Below are positions 18,471 to 27,034 of a DNA stretch of 64,000 nt, piece by piece. Position numbers and translations under genes: made by a program. The stretch is from Thermoclostridium stercorarium subsp. stercorarium DSM 8532 (GTDB lineage: Bacteria > Bacillota > Clostridia > DSM-8532), in assembly GCF_000331995.1 (NCBI RefSeq), contig NC_020134.1:1897465-1961464 (forward strand). The letters run 5' to 3'. Below the pieces are notes generated by a model that worked only from the letters and a program-made list of their open reading frames with translations, had not been told where the DNA came from and made no database searches. Each line of letters begins with the position of its first letter. The stretch's first letter is position 1.

Positions 18471-18978
18471 CTTTTCGCAGAAATGAGTTTATTGCGTTTT
18501 TTACGCTTTGTGCCTTTTCCTCATACTCGTCATTAAAAACCAGTTCACGGGCTTTGTCGTAATCTTTATTGGTCATTGCCTCCATTGCTTTTTTTTCTAT
18601 CTCCGTCAACGCCTCGGAACTTCTTACCGCCTGCTTGGCATATTCAAGTTCGTCTTCCGGCACACCGAGTTCTTTCAGCTTGTTAATGATATTCTCCATT
18701 GTCTTTACCTCATTCACTTCTTTTAAGTAATTATCATAATTTGTCCTGTCACCGGTTTGAACATATTCTCTTATTTCATTTGTCAGAAATTCAGAAGCAT
18801 CAGCCAAATCATTTCCGAGCCGAATCAGTTCCAACTGTCTTTCACGGGTAAAAGCCGCCTTATTATAATACTTTACCACCTTTAATGAAAAAACTGTAAG
18901 CATAACGGACAAAAACAATATTATTCCGCCTGAAGCAAAAGCAATTGTAGATTGCTTAAGAGTTTTTTTGTTGTGCAT
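18454..18978 (-). CDS. Chemoreceptor, N-terminal part: TM1 and four-helix-bundle sensor
   Basis: A 174-residue fragment with TM1 at about residues 12-35, followed by a helical extracellular region of the 4HB_MCP type ([22 protein letters not shown]). It ends exactly where the second bundle helix should run into TM2. The start at 18978 is chosen because AGGGGGA lies 9 bases upstream. The downstream frame at 15987-18470 continues the receptor after a one-base shift. It follows a cheW gene (19059-19526) in the same direction, as a receptor-CheW pair would. Confidence 0.8.
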   Translation of the reverse strand: MHNKKTLKQSTIAFASGGIILFLSVMLTVFSLKVVKYYNKAAFTRERQLELIRLGNDLADASEFLTNEIREYVQTGDRTNYDNYLKEVNEVKTMENIINKLKELGVPEDELEYAKQAVRSSEALTEIEKKAMEAMTNKDYDKARELVFNDEYEEKAQSVKNAINSFLRKDEWQA

Positions 18979-19058
18979 ATATTCAAATCCCCCTAACAGT
19001 TGATTCAATATTCCACATTTTTATTTATGCAATGCAATATCCGCCGTCTGAACTATCC

Positions 19059-19526
19059 CTACATGTCATCTTCATTTATAAGCTTTTCACAGTCGAGAAT
19101 CAGCCTTACATCGCTTCCCGCTTTTCCTATTGCTTTTATGTATCCGTTTTCAACGCTTTTGTTTATTTCAGGCGGCGGAACAACATTTTCCTCTGAAATA
19201 GTCAGGACTTCGGACACGTTATCCACAATTAAGCCTATTGTCATGCGATCAATATCTATAACTATAATGCACGTTCTGTCGTTATACTCCACGGGAGGTT
19301 TTTTAAATCTCAGTCTGACATCCATTACAGGAATTATCCTTCCCCGGAGATTTATAATACCTTTTATATATGACGGCAGTTCCGGAACCTGAGTAATCGG
19401 CTGAATCCCTATTATTTCAGTAACATATTTAATCTCTATCGCATATGTTTCTTCACCGAGCAGAAAAGTAAGATATTTGTCTTTTTGCGTATTTTCCGTT
19501 TTCACTGCCTTACTCATTTCAGTCAT
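19059..19526 (-). CDS. cheW: Chemotaxis adaptor CheW
   Basis: A 155-residue CheW, the scaffold linking receptors to CheA. The domain spans about residues 15-150, with the conserved YAIEIKYVTEIIG, GIINLRGRIIPVMD and IIVIDIDRMTIGLIVD segments. GGAGGTGA precedes the ATG by 6 bases. It precedes the split poly-HAMP receptor in one transcription unit. It is closely similar to the CheW at 27998-28492 (same PELP-x-Y-x-KGIINLRG core), suggesting duplication inside an originally contiguous cluster. Confidence 0.95.
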   Translation of the reverse strand: MTEMSKAVKTENTQKDKYLTFLLGEETYAIEIKYVTEIIGIQPITQVPELPSYIKGIINLRGRIIPVMDVRLRFKKPPVEYNDRTCIIVIDIDRMTIGLIVDNVSEVLTISEENVVPPPEINKSVENGYIKAIGKAGSDVRLILDCEKLINEDDM

Positions 19527-19847
19527 GTATTCTCACCTCCATTCCTGCTTTGATAATAAAAATATGCCAAAATTTGTCGTTGAATGACAAATTTCCCTAT
19601 TTTCCCTGCGGTCCGTGCCTTCGTTTATCGCATGTGCATTTGGTATGGAATCGGCTTATATATAATTTTCAGCGGGAAAAATGTTATATAAAGTTATTAT
19701 ATAATCGGGGTGTGAATTTTATCGAAATTCGTCGATATTGTCCGGTACAAGTCTCTGACAATTCCCTGATACAGTTTTACATTTCGCAAATATGGATAAA
19801 TTATAACCTGATATGGTTCCTATTTACTTTGTGAGGTGTGACGGCAT
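19527..19847. other. Divergent intergenic region, no gene seen
   Basis: An AT-rich gap of 321 bases between the cheW gene and the HTH gene. It must carry promoters for both directions, but I see no strong -35/-10 pair and no hairpin. GAGGTG before 19848 is the ribosome binding site of the HTH gene. Confidence 0.5.
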
Positions 19848-21521
19848 ATGGATGTATACCTGACATTTGGAGAATGTCTTGCTGCCATATTAAAAGCACT
19901 GGATTTAAAAAGCAATAAACTTGCCAAGGAGATCAATGTTGATCCCTCTTTGATATATAAGTGGATCAGAGAAGAAAGAGTACCTTCATATGACACCCCC
20001 TATATAGAGTTAATAAGTAATTCTGTTGCAAATAAGATAAGCAACAGCTTTCAGAAAGAAGCGGTAATTAACCTTCTCCACAGCCACGGTATAGAAATAA
20101 AAGAAACCGTAACCACTGAAGAGCTGAAAAACAAGATCAAGTTATGGCTGACGGAGGCCCAGGGTTATTCGATAAAACTTTATAAACAGGCAAAGATCAA
20201 AAGAGCAAATACTTTATTTACCGCATCCGGCATTCACGGGGCCGTAAGATACAATGACAATAATTCCAGAAAATATGCCGGCAGACTGAACATGACAAAC
20301 ATAAGCCTTGACGAAAGCGGTCATTTTGGCGTTACCACTGATTATATACAGGTTATTAACGGCGAAACCGAAGTTATAAACTCAGCGCTGAGATTGCTGA
20401 AACAGGCCCGCCGGAAACCTAATTCGGATGATAAAATATTAATTACGTTAAACAGCGAAATGAATATACTGCTAAACAATACCGACTTAAAAAACAAATG
20501 GTTACATATTCTTAACGATATATTGGGTTATGGGTGGACCGTTATTTTCCTAATTGGTCTTAATGACAACTGCCAAAGAACAATTAAAATTGTAGAGTAT
20601 TTACAGGCTTTACTGTCATGCGGAAACCTTTATGTTTTTTATCATAAGGTTAACGATAACATCCTTTTTCTGAATGAATTATGCATCGTTCCGCACATAG
20701 GTGCATTACTGTGCTTTTCGTCGAAAATCGGTCAACAGGTGGACAGGGCATTCTGGTATCATGAAAAGGAAAGTATAGAGATATTGACTTCCTATTTTTT
20801 CCAGCAGTTGACTTTTTCAAAACCGCTTATGAAAACATATCCGTCGCAGAAAACAATAGAATTCCAGCAGGTGCTTGTTGAGGAAGAAGAATTTCCCGGT
20901 GACAGATATGTTTTTAAAAACGGCCTCAGTACTATTACCATACCACTGGATTTATATAAAAAATATCTGAAATTTGGCAACAGAACAAGCCAGGAAATAT
21001 CATACAGAGAGTTTTTACATAAAAGAAGGCTTGAATCTTTTGAAGCACAGGTCAGGTACTATGAATATAAGGACATATGTTTTGTGGAATCACTGGAAAA
21101 GCTGGTAAGATATAAAAAATATGCACCTGACGAATATTACATGCTGGAAAACAGAATCCCGGGCAATGGCGACATTGTGTATCATTTGGAGAATTTAATC
21201 AACATGCTGAGGAAACATGAAAATTACGAAATCGCCTTTGTAAACAAACATGATTTTAATAATCTCTCCAATATCTGCTGGCTTGTAAAGGGTAATTCCA
21301 GTGTTTTTATAGAAACCTTAAATAAAAACGGAGGGGTATTTGAAAACAACCCGGAAAAAATAAATAATATAATAACGGAAAAAAGCATTGTTAACGGCTT
21401 TCGTGACTGCTTTTTAAAAATATGGAACCATATTCCTGATGAGAACAAAAATAAAAGAAACACAATCAATTTTCTTCAGTCCTTGATTGAAAAATGCAAC
21501 ACCGACGATAATGTTGAATAA
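19848..21521 (+). CDS. Uncharacterised 557-aa protein with N-terminal helix-turn-helix
   Basis: I do not recognise the family. Residues 8-45 look like an XRE/CI-type helix-turn-helix (LAKEINVDPSLIYKWIREERVP). A second helical stretch follows at about 60-125. The remaining 430 residues are soluble, mixed alpha/beta and contain no membrane helix, signal peptide or catalytic motif that I can name. GAGGTG lies 9 bases before the ATG. The layout, a DNA-binding head on a long cytoplasmic body, suggests a one-component regulator that senses a ligand or partner. It sits between a chemosensory operon and an IS element and reads opposite to the che genes. AT content is somewhat higher than in the che genes. 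Confidence 0.75.
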   Translation: MDVYLTFGECLAAILKALDLKSNKLAKEINVDPSLIYKWIREERVPSYDTPYIELISNSVANKISNSFQKEAVINLLHSHGIEIKETVTTEELKNKIKLWLTEAQGYSIKLYKQAKIKRANTLFTASGIHGAVRYNDNNSRKYAGRLNMTNISLDESGHFGVTTDYIQVINGETEVINSALRLLKQARRKPNSDDKILITLNSEMNILLNNTDLKNKWLHILNDILGYGWTVIFLIGLNDNCQRTIKIVEYLQALLSCGNLYVFYHKVNDNILFLNELCIVPHIGALLCFSSKIGQQVDRAFWYHEKESIEILTSYFFQQLTFSKPLMKTYPSQKTIEFQQVLVEEEEFPGDRYVFKNGLSTITIPLDLYKKYLKFGNRTSQEISYREFLHKRRLESFEAQVRYYEYKDICFVESLEKLVRYKKYAPDEYYMLENRIPGNGDIVYHLENLINMLRKHENYEIAFVNKHDFNNLSNICWLVKGNSSVFIETLNKNGGVFENNPEKINNIITEKSIVNGFRDCFLKIWNHIPDENKNKRNTINFLQSLIEKCNTDDNVE

Positions 21522-21525
21522 TTAA

Positions 21526-21542
21526 TTTGTCCCGGACAAATA
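21526..21542 (+). terminator. Short hairpin after the HTH gene
   Basis: ATTTGTCC and GGACAAAT form an 8-bp stem just after the stop codon at 21521. No T run follows, so it is only a possible terminator. Confidence 0.4.
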
Positions 21543-21712
21543 GTTTCGGCCATTTCACTTTATCCATACACTGTAATTATTCCAATATATACCATTATCA
21601 GTTTTTATTTATGCCCTGTTTCCTATGTCAATAGTCTGAGAGAATGTCACCTAAAGGAGGGCAATTTTATTCAGTGAAAATGTCACTATTGGTTTAAAAA
21701 ATAAAATATTAT

Positions 21713-23217
21713 GGCTCTATAATTTTTGGTGTTGGTGATTAAAACCAGCACCATTTTATTTACAAAAAAAGATGAGACAACTGACAAACTCTGGTAAAAT
21801 ATAATCGACCAAAACCATATTTTAAAGGAGTGTTGTCAAATTGTCTCTTAATGATTGTATAATAAATTTATTAAATTTAAAAGATGAAAATATAAAATTT
21901 GATGATAACTTTTATTCTGAAGAAACCATTGATCATGTTGAATCGAAGATGTTTCACGGTATCTTAAGCTATACCCCTGATGCTTGCTATAATTGTGGAC
22001 ATGTTATGGATAATAATATTATTAAACATGGCTTTAAAACATCTACTATCAAGATTCCTAAGGTATCTGGTTTTAATGCTTATTTAAAATTAAAGAAACA
22101 ACGTTATTACTGTAAACATTGTAATTCTACCTTTACCCTTAAGACCAATATTGTTAATAAAAATTGCTATATCTCTAATAATACTAAAGTTTCTATAGCT
22201 CTTAGCGCTAAGGATAAACTATCTGAAAAGGATATTGCCAAGAATCATAATGTTTCTCACTCAACTGTAAATAGGGTGATTGATAGCTTCTATCAGCACT
22301 ATAAACCTAAGTTTAACTATCTACCTAAACATTTATGCTTTGATGAATTTAAATCAGTTAAATCAGCTGATGGGGCAATGTCCTTCATATTTTGTGATGC
22401 AGACACTGGTCAAATTGTTGATATCGTTGAAGATAGAAGATTACATGTACTTAATAATTATTTTATGAAGTACTCTAAGGCAGCTAGAAATGCTGTAAGA
22501 ACTGTAGTTATTGATATGTACAGTCCCTATATCTCATTAATTAAGTCTATATTCCCAAAAGCTAAAATTATTATTGATAAGTTTCATATAATTCAATTAT
22601 TTAGCAGAGCTTTAAATAAAACAAGAATAAAAATTATGAACAAGGATAAGAAGAACTACAATAAATTTAAAAAGTATTGGAAGCTTCTCTTAAAAGATAC
22701 ATCATCAATTAACTATACTACGTACAATTATCATAGATCCTTTAAGAAGCCAATGAGAGAAATAGATATCATTAACTATTTAATTGACCTAGATCCAGAG
22801 CTTAAAGCAACTTATGAGTTATATCACGATATTAGATATTGTATTAAACACAAGGATTTCTCATTATTAAATAGAACTTTATCTAATGTAAATAACCTAA
22901 TTTCCGACTATATGAAGACATCAGTTAAGACCCTACAGAAGTACATAGGTTACATAGAAAATTCATTTATATATGACTATACAAATGGTATCTTAGAAGG
23001 CATAAACAACAAAATTAAAGTTATTAAGCGAATAGCATTTGGTTATAGAAGCTTTTATCATTTTAGAAATAGGATACTCATTACACAAAACTTAGCAACA
23101 TTAAAGGCTTAGGAGTCATAAATAATGATCCTAAGCCCTAGATTGTATTTTACTTAAGTTTATTCAGTTGTAAAACTAATTAATATTTTCTTCACCAACA
23201 CCAGTTGACAAAGAACC
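21713..23217 (+). mobile_element. ISL3-family insertion sequence (first copy)
   Basis: A 1505-bp element. Its ends are imperfect inverted repeats of about 26 bp: the left begins GGCTCT at 21713 and includes TGGTGTTGGTGA; the right, read inward from 23217, begins GGTTCT and contains the same TGGTGTTGGTGA. The flanks AAATATTA (21704-21711) and AAATATTT (23218-23225) match at seven of eight positions, so a worn 8-bp target duplication is possible but not perfect. It carries one intact transposase gene. Base composition is much more AT-rich than the neighbours. Confidence 0.85.
21841..23112 (+). CDS. ISL3-family transposase
   Basis: A 423-residue transposase. An N-terminal zinc finger has two CxxC-like pairs (CYNCGH and CKHC) and is followed by an HTH segment (SEKDIAKNHNVSHSTVNRVI). 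The DDE catalytic core is visible as CFDEFK, VVIDMYSPY and the final Glu in GILEGINNKIKVIKR. The start codon appears to be TTG at 21841, with AAAGGAG 10 bases upstream. Codon use is strongly A/T-biased, unlike the host genes, which points to recent acquisition from an AT-rich genome. The frame is intact, so it may be active. Confidence 0.93.
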   Translation: MSLNDCIINLLNLKDENIKFDDNFYSEETIDHVESKMFHGILSYTPDACYNCGHVMDNNIIKHGFKTSTIKIPKVSGFNAYLKLKKQRYYCKHCNSTFTLKTNIVNKNCYISNNTKVSIALSAKDKLSEKDIAKNHNVSHSTVNRVIDSFYQHYKPKFNYLPKHLCFDEFKSVKSADGAMSFIFCDADTGQIVDIVEDRRLHVLNNYFMKYSKAARNAVRTVVIDMYSPYISLIKSIFPKAKIIIDKFHIIQLFSRALNKTRIKIMNKDKKNYNKFKKYWKLLLKDTSSINYTTYNYHRSFKKPMREIDIINYLIDLDPELKATYELYHDIRYCIKHKDFSLLNRTLSNVNNLISDYMKTSVKTLQKYIGYIENSFIYDYTNGILEGINNKIKVIKRIAFGYRSFYHFRNRILITQNLATLKA

Positions 23218-23305
23218 AAATATTTAAGCACATAGGTATACCCACCAAAACACATTTTTTTATTTGGCAGGTATAATTTTTAATCTCCCATAGAGTTTTA
23301 AAAAG

Positions 23306-23342
23306 AACGGAATGCAAATTATCTACTGATTTCCGTTTTTTT
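23306..23342 (+). terminator. Terminator-like hairpin in the gap right of the IS
   Basis: AACGGAA and TTCCGTT form a 7-bp stem with an 18-base loop, followed by a T run. The rest of 23113-23527 is AT-rich, contains the right IS end, and has no gene that I can support. Confidence 0.45.
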
Positions 23343-23527
23343 ATATCAAATATATCATTGATCATTCTTGCTTTGTTCTTCTAATAAATATTTTTTTCAC
23401 CAATCAGAACTAACATAGTTCTCATGTTATGTTCTCCTTTAAAGGTTATGCTTTTATTATTCTATAATGAATCGTAAAGCAATATTATTGAGGCCTTAGG
23501 CAAAATATGAAATGATATCTTCGAAGT

Positions 23528-23971
23528 TTAATCTTTCTCCATATCAAACACACCAAAACTAAAAAAATCCTGTATAGGTGATATGATTTGTTTGATAATT
23601 TCAACATCATGGTCTGTTAAATCATATATATATATTTCAGCTCCGTAATGAGCACTACAAAAATTATCTTTGATATTGATTGTAAAGAAATCAGTCCATT
23701 TATCATAGTTATCTGGTTTGGGTTCAGCAAGAATATCTTGTATCATTTTTTCCGACAAGATTCCATTGATTGATATTTCATTTTTACTTTTTTCAGCCTC
23801 ATTAAGTTTTCCATATTTCAAAGCTTTTTCTATTACCTCTTTTTCATTTTTCCAGCATCGAATCTCAAAATTATGACCAGGTTTTAAAAATACAGACATA
23901 ATCTGTTTCCACCAATTTACATTAATATTATTAATTTCATAGTCAATTACATTAAGACTTATTCTTTTCAT
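23528..23971 (-). CDS. Hypothetical protein, possible partner of the adjacent secreted protein
   Basis: A 147-residue cytoplasmic protein with no signal peptide or membrane helix. It has many acidic residues, a WxxFF motif near 92 and an acidic C-terminus (FGVFDMEKD). AGGTGA lies 6 bases before the ATG. I do not recognise it. It follows the small secreted protein gene (24053-24742) by 81 bases on the same strand. Size, solubility and position would suit an immunity or accessory protein, but there is no direct evidence. Confidence 0.65.
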   Translation of the reverse strand: MKRISLNVIDYEINNINVNWWKQIMSVFLKPGHNFEIRCWKNEKEVIEKALKYGKLNEAEKSKNEISINGILSEKMIQDILAEPKPDNYDKWTDFFTINIKDNFCSAHYGAEIYIYDLTDHDVEIIKQIISPIQDFFSFGVFDMEKD

Positions 23972-24052
23972 AATCTTTCACCTTACTTATTATTTTAAAT
24001 GAGTGGTAGTAATTGCCTTTTATAAAGCACAATTACTACCACTATAGAATTA

Positions 24053-24742
24053 CTATTGAAGAACTAGATTATCATTTGAAAATGGAATGACAGGAATAGG
24101 ATCCATAGGTAAAACTAGGTCAATTATAATTACTACGGCCGTTGCCCAAAGCGCCGCTTTAACTATCCAATTTCCCTCGGAGGATACTTTTGCAGCTGCT
24201 TTAGAAGCTGCACTAACAACATCTTTTACAGTGTCTTTCCAGTTACTGTCACATCTATCAATAAGAGTGCTTCTTGAAACACTATCGTAAACATAGAGGC
24301 AATCTTTTCCGTTAGATGTATATTTTGCAATATGATAGTTAGCTACATTTTTAACTATTTTACCACTATTATTAACTTTATCAACATGAAAATTTATATG
24401 CTCTACAGGATATGAAAATTTTCCGAACTTATGAGCATGAGGTCCAATAATCTTTAATTGGATATCACCTACTGTAACTGGGCCCCAATATAAATTTCCA
24501 TTGCTGCTAAGCGTTATTCGCGAAGAATCTTGTGATGAATGATTCAGAAAATTGTTTAATTCCTTTTCTATTTCTGCAATTTCTTTATTGTTTAATTCTG
24601 GAAACAATTCTTGAACTAATCCAGTAGTATTAACAGATAAAGAATCTCGCGGACCGCTTGTAGCAAAGGCTGTAGCCGTCATAGACATTACCATTGAAAC
24701 TACTAATGTGAAACTTAATAGCTTTTTAATTAGCTTCTTCAT
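24053..24742 (-). CDS. Small secreted protein of unknown function
   Basis: A 229-residue protein with a clear Sec signal peptide (KKLIKKLL, hydrophobic core, cleavage near ATAFA-TSG at about residue 30). The ATG at 24742 is chosen because AAAGGAG lies 8 bases upstream. The mature part has a His-rich stretch (PHAHKFGKFSYPVEHINFHVDK), a beta-rich centre and an Ala-rich hydrophobic segment near the C-terminus (WIVKAALWATAVVIIIDLVL) that could insert into a membrane. Those traits would suit a bacteriocin-like or membrane-active secreted protein, but I cannot name a family. Its 5' untranslated region begins with the perfect palindrome at 24760-24821. Confidence 0.8.
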   Translation of the reverse strand: MKKLIKKLLSFTLVVSMVMSMTATAFATSGPRDSLSVNTTGLVQELFPELNNKEIAEIEKELNNFLNHSSQDSSRITLSSNGNLYWGPVTVGDIQLKIIGPHAHKFGKFSYPVEHINFHVDKVNNSGKIVKNVANYHIAKYTSNGKDCLYVYDSVSRSTLIDRCDSNWKDTVKDVVSAASKAAAKVSSEGNWIVKAALWATAVVIIIDLVLPMDPIPVIPFSNDNLVLQ

Positions 24743-24759
24743 GTTAGATACTCCTTTCA

Positions 24760-24821
24760 TGATTACAATGCATATAATGGCATTACAGTTGCTTGTAATG
24801 CCATTATATGCATTGTAATCT
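24760..24821. repeat. Perfect 27-bp-stem palindrome at the edge of the accessory segment
   Basis: GATTACAATGCATATAATGG (24761-24780) and six further bases pair perfectly with 24795-24820. An extra A-T pair makes 27 bp around a 6-base GTTGCT loop. Each arm contains TATAAT on one strand. It lies 18 bases from the start codon of the secreted protein gene and abuts the point where ammonium-transporter homology begins (24824). Possible roles are a mobile-element end, a regulatory hairpin or a recombination scar. Confidence 0.8.
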
Positions 24822-24823
24822 AA

Positions 24824-25726
24824 TTTGTCGTTGCCAGCTCTCTTCTTATCGGCGCAATAGCAGGCGTGCTTGTTGTTTTCTCGGTCCTGTTTTTTGACCG
24901 CGTAAAAGTTGACGACCCGGTTGGCGCTACGTCGGTCCATTTGGTTTGTGGCGTTTTCGGTACGCTTTGCGTCGGACTTTTCGCTCAGGAAGGAGTTACA
25001 AGCCTTTCAACCGTTAACGGCTTGTTCTTCGGCGGAGGCCTGAAACTGTTCGGAATTGAACTTCTTGGCATAATAGCTGTCGGGGCATTCGTGTTTGTCT
25101 CCACATCCCTTGTTTGGCTTATCCTCAAGGAAACCGTTGGCATCCGGGTAAGCCTTGAGGAGGAGATTCAGGGGCTTGACATAGGCGAACACGGGAATAC
25201 CGCCTATCCCGATTTTGCCATAGTGGCACCCATCATGGCTTCGGTGAACGGAACTTCCTATGATGAACAGATTGCGGGTATTCAGGCCGCTGTGTCAAAA
25301 CCTGCTTCAGATGTTGTATCGCCGGACGTTGCGATACCTGTGGTTGACAAATCTCGTCCCGGTGCGAAGATTACCAGAATTACCGTAATTACCAATCAGG
25401 AAAAATTCCCGAAACTGCAATCCGATTTGGACAAAATCGGCATCACCGGGCTTACCGTTACGAATGTCCTTGGTTACGGCATGCAGAAAGGGTACACCGA
25501 GTATTACCGCGGGGTACCGGTAAAGACACGGCTTCTTCCGAAAGTTAAGGTGGACATTGTGGTTTGCAAAATACCTACAGAAACCGTGATAAACACAATT
25601 AAAAAATCACTTTACACCGGCAATGTGGGCGACGGAAAAATATTTGTTTATGATGTTGAAAATGTCATAAAAATAAGAACGGGCGAAGAAGGATACGACG
25701 CACTTCAGGACGAGGATAAAGAATAA
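24824..25726 (+). pseudogene. amt: 3' fragment of an ammonium transporter-PII fusion gene
   Basis: The frame opens directly after a TAA at 24821. It encodes the last membrane helices of an Amt transporter ([35 protein letters not shown]). A C-terminal PII/GlnK-like domain from about 25360 carries the T-loop region ([13 protein letters not shown]) and the PII C-terminal signature [11 protein letters not shown]. The first two thirds of Amt, including its start and pore residues, are missing and are not found elsewhere in the window. No ribosome binding site precedes the earliest usable GTG (24866). A remnant left by insertion or deletion at the palindrome is the simplest reading. Confidence 0.88.
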
Positions 25727-25863
25727 GAAATATTAAAGTACGCACGATCAGGGGGGGCAATCAATCATATATGCTCCCTGTAATTTTATTCCAATGTAAA
25801 CAGTATAAAATCCTTTTAGTGAACGGATAAGGCAAATATAATCAAAACAGCGGACAATAATCA

Positions 25864-25912
25864 AAACTCCTTCTGTGCCGAAATGCTTAAAACACAGAAG
25901 GAGTTTGATATT
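25864..25912. terminator. Bidirectional terminator between amt remnant and cheB
   Basis: AAACTCCTTCTGTG (25864-25877) pairs with CACAGAAGGAGTTT (25893-25906), a 14-bp stem followed by a T run after GATA. It is suited to both convergent units. Confidence 0.8.
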
Positions 25913-25982
25913 TTTTACAGTCAATGGGTGCTGCTGCCGCCTTGTGATACTTACAGTCGGTATATTCTTATATCCCGCAGGG

Positions 25983-27008
25983 TTACCTTACCATCTCCAT
26001 TATTGATGCCGCTATCCGCTCCAGAGAAAGTTGCCTGGTCACGGCACCAATGTTATATGCCACTTTAGGCATGCCATAAACCACCGAAGAATGCTCGTCC
26101 TGGCCGATTGTATACGCTCCTTTTCTTTTCATCGCAAGCAGGCCCTTTGCTCCGTCATAACCCATTCCGGTGAGGATAACCCCAATGGCGTCCTTTCCGG
26201 CTTCTTTTGCAACAGATTCAAACAATACATCAACCGACGGACAGTGTCCGTTGACCTTTTCACCATTAAAACATTCCACCTTGTACCTGTTCGCCACTTT
26301 CTTTATTCTCATATGCTTATCCCCGGGAGCTATCAGCACTTTTCCCTGTTCCACATAGTCACCGGTTTCTGCCTCTTTCACACGGAGTTGTGTGGATGAA
26401 TTCAGCCGTTCAGCAAAAAGCCTTGAAAATACAGGGGGTATATGCTGAACTATAACAATTCCGGGAATTGTCGGAGGCATGCCTTTCAGTATTTTCGCTA
26501 TTGCCTCGGTTCCTCCGGTAGAAGCCCCTATAGCGATTATTTTTCGTGAATCAAAGGCTTCCGACGTCCCTTCGGGCTGCATGGAACTTTTCACCGTATT
26601 CTGTACTATTTTTGCATTTGACGCAACTTTTATCTTTTCAATGAGGCTGTAAATAAACTGTTTTACATTTGTCACATCTCCCATATTCGGTTTTTCAACA
26701 AAATCAACCGCACCGGCATTCAATGCATCGAAAACCACGCCGCTTACCGAACTTACCACAATAACAGGTACCGGATATTGAGGAATAAGTCTCCGTATAA
26801 ATTCTATTCCGTTCATTTTTGGCATTTCCACGTCACATGTTATAACATCAGGCTTATATATCAGTATTTTATCTCTTGCTTCAAAAGGATCCTTCGCTGT
26901 AGCCACAACCTTTATTTCAGGCTCCGATGAGATACCCAGCGTTAATAATTCGCGAAATACAATACTGTCGTCAACCACAAGAACTTTTATGGTTCTGCCG
27001 TTTCCCAC
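25983..27008 (-). CDS. cheB: Chemotaxis response regulator protein-glutamate methylesterase CheB
   Basis: A CheB of about 341 residues: an N-terminal receiver domain (VLVVDDS..., phosphoacceptor Asp in TCDVEMPKMNG) joined to a methylesterase domain with catalytic Ser (IGASTGGTEA), His (VQHIPPVFS) and Asp (GMGYDGAKG). It removes methyl groups from receptor glutamates. The GTG at 27008 has GGAGGA 6 bases upstream. A GTG at 27038, overlapping the cheR stop, would add 10 residues but has a poorly spaced site. It is the last gene of cluster 1 (cheA-cheW-cheR-cheB). Confidence 0.95.
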   Translation of the reverse strand: MGNGRTIKVLVVDDSIVFRELLTLGISSEPEIKVVATAKDPFEARDKILIYKPDVITCDVEMPKMNGIEFIRRLIPQYPVPVIVVSSVSGVVFDALNAGAVDFVEKPNMGDVTNVKQFIYSLIEKIKVASNAKIVQNTVKSSMQPEGTSEAFDSRKIIAIGASTGGTEAIAKILKGMPPTIPGIVIVQHIPPVFSRLFAERLNSSTQLRVKEAETGDYVEQGKVLIAPGDKHMRIKKVANRYKVECFNGEKVNGHCPSVDVLFESVAKEAGKDAIGVILTGMGYDGAKGLLAMKRKGAYTIGQDEHSSVVYGMPKVAYNIGAVTRQLSLERIAASIMEMVR

Positions 27009-27034
27009 CGAATCTCCTCCCAACTCCACATATG

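Noticed and set aside
21640-21712. Remnant end of another insertion sequence left of the first ISL3 element (two TGTCAC motifs)
   Set aside because: Only short motifs repeat; there is no transposase fragment or matching second end.
21704-23225. Clean 8-bp target duplication for the first ISL3 element
   Set aside because: The flanking octamers agree at only seven of eight positions and one is offset by one base from the repeat end, so it is not claimed as certain.
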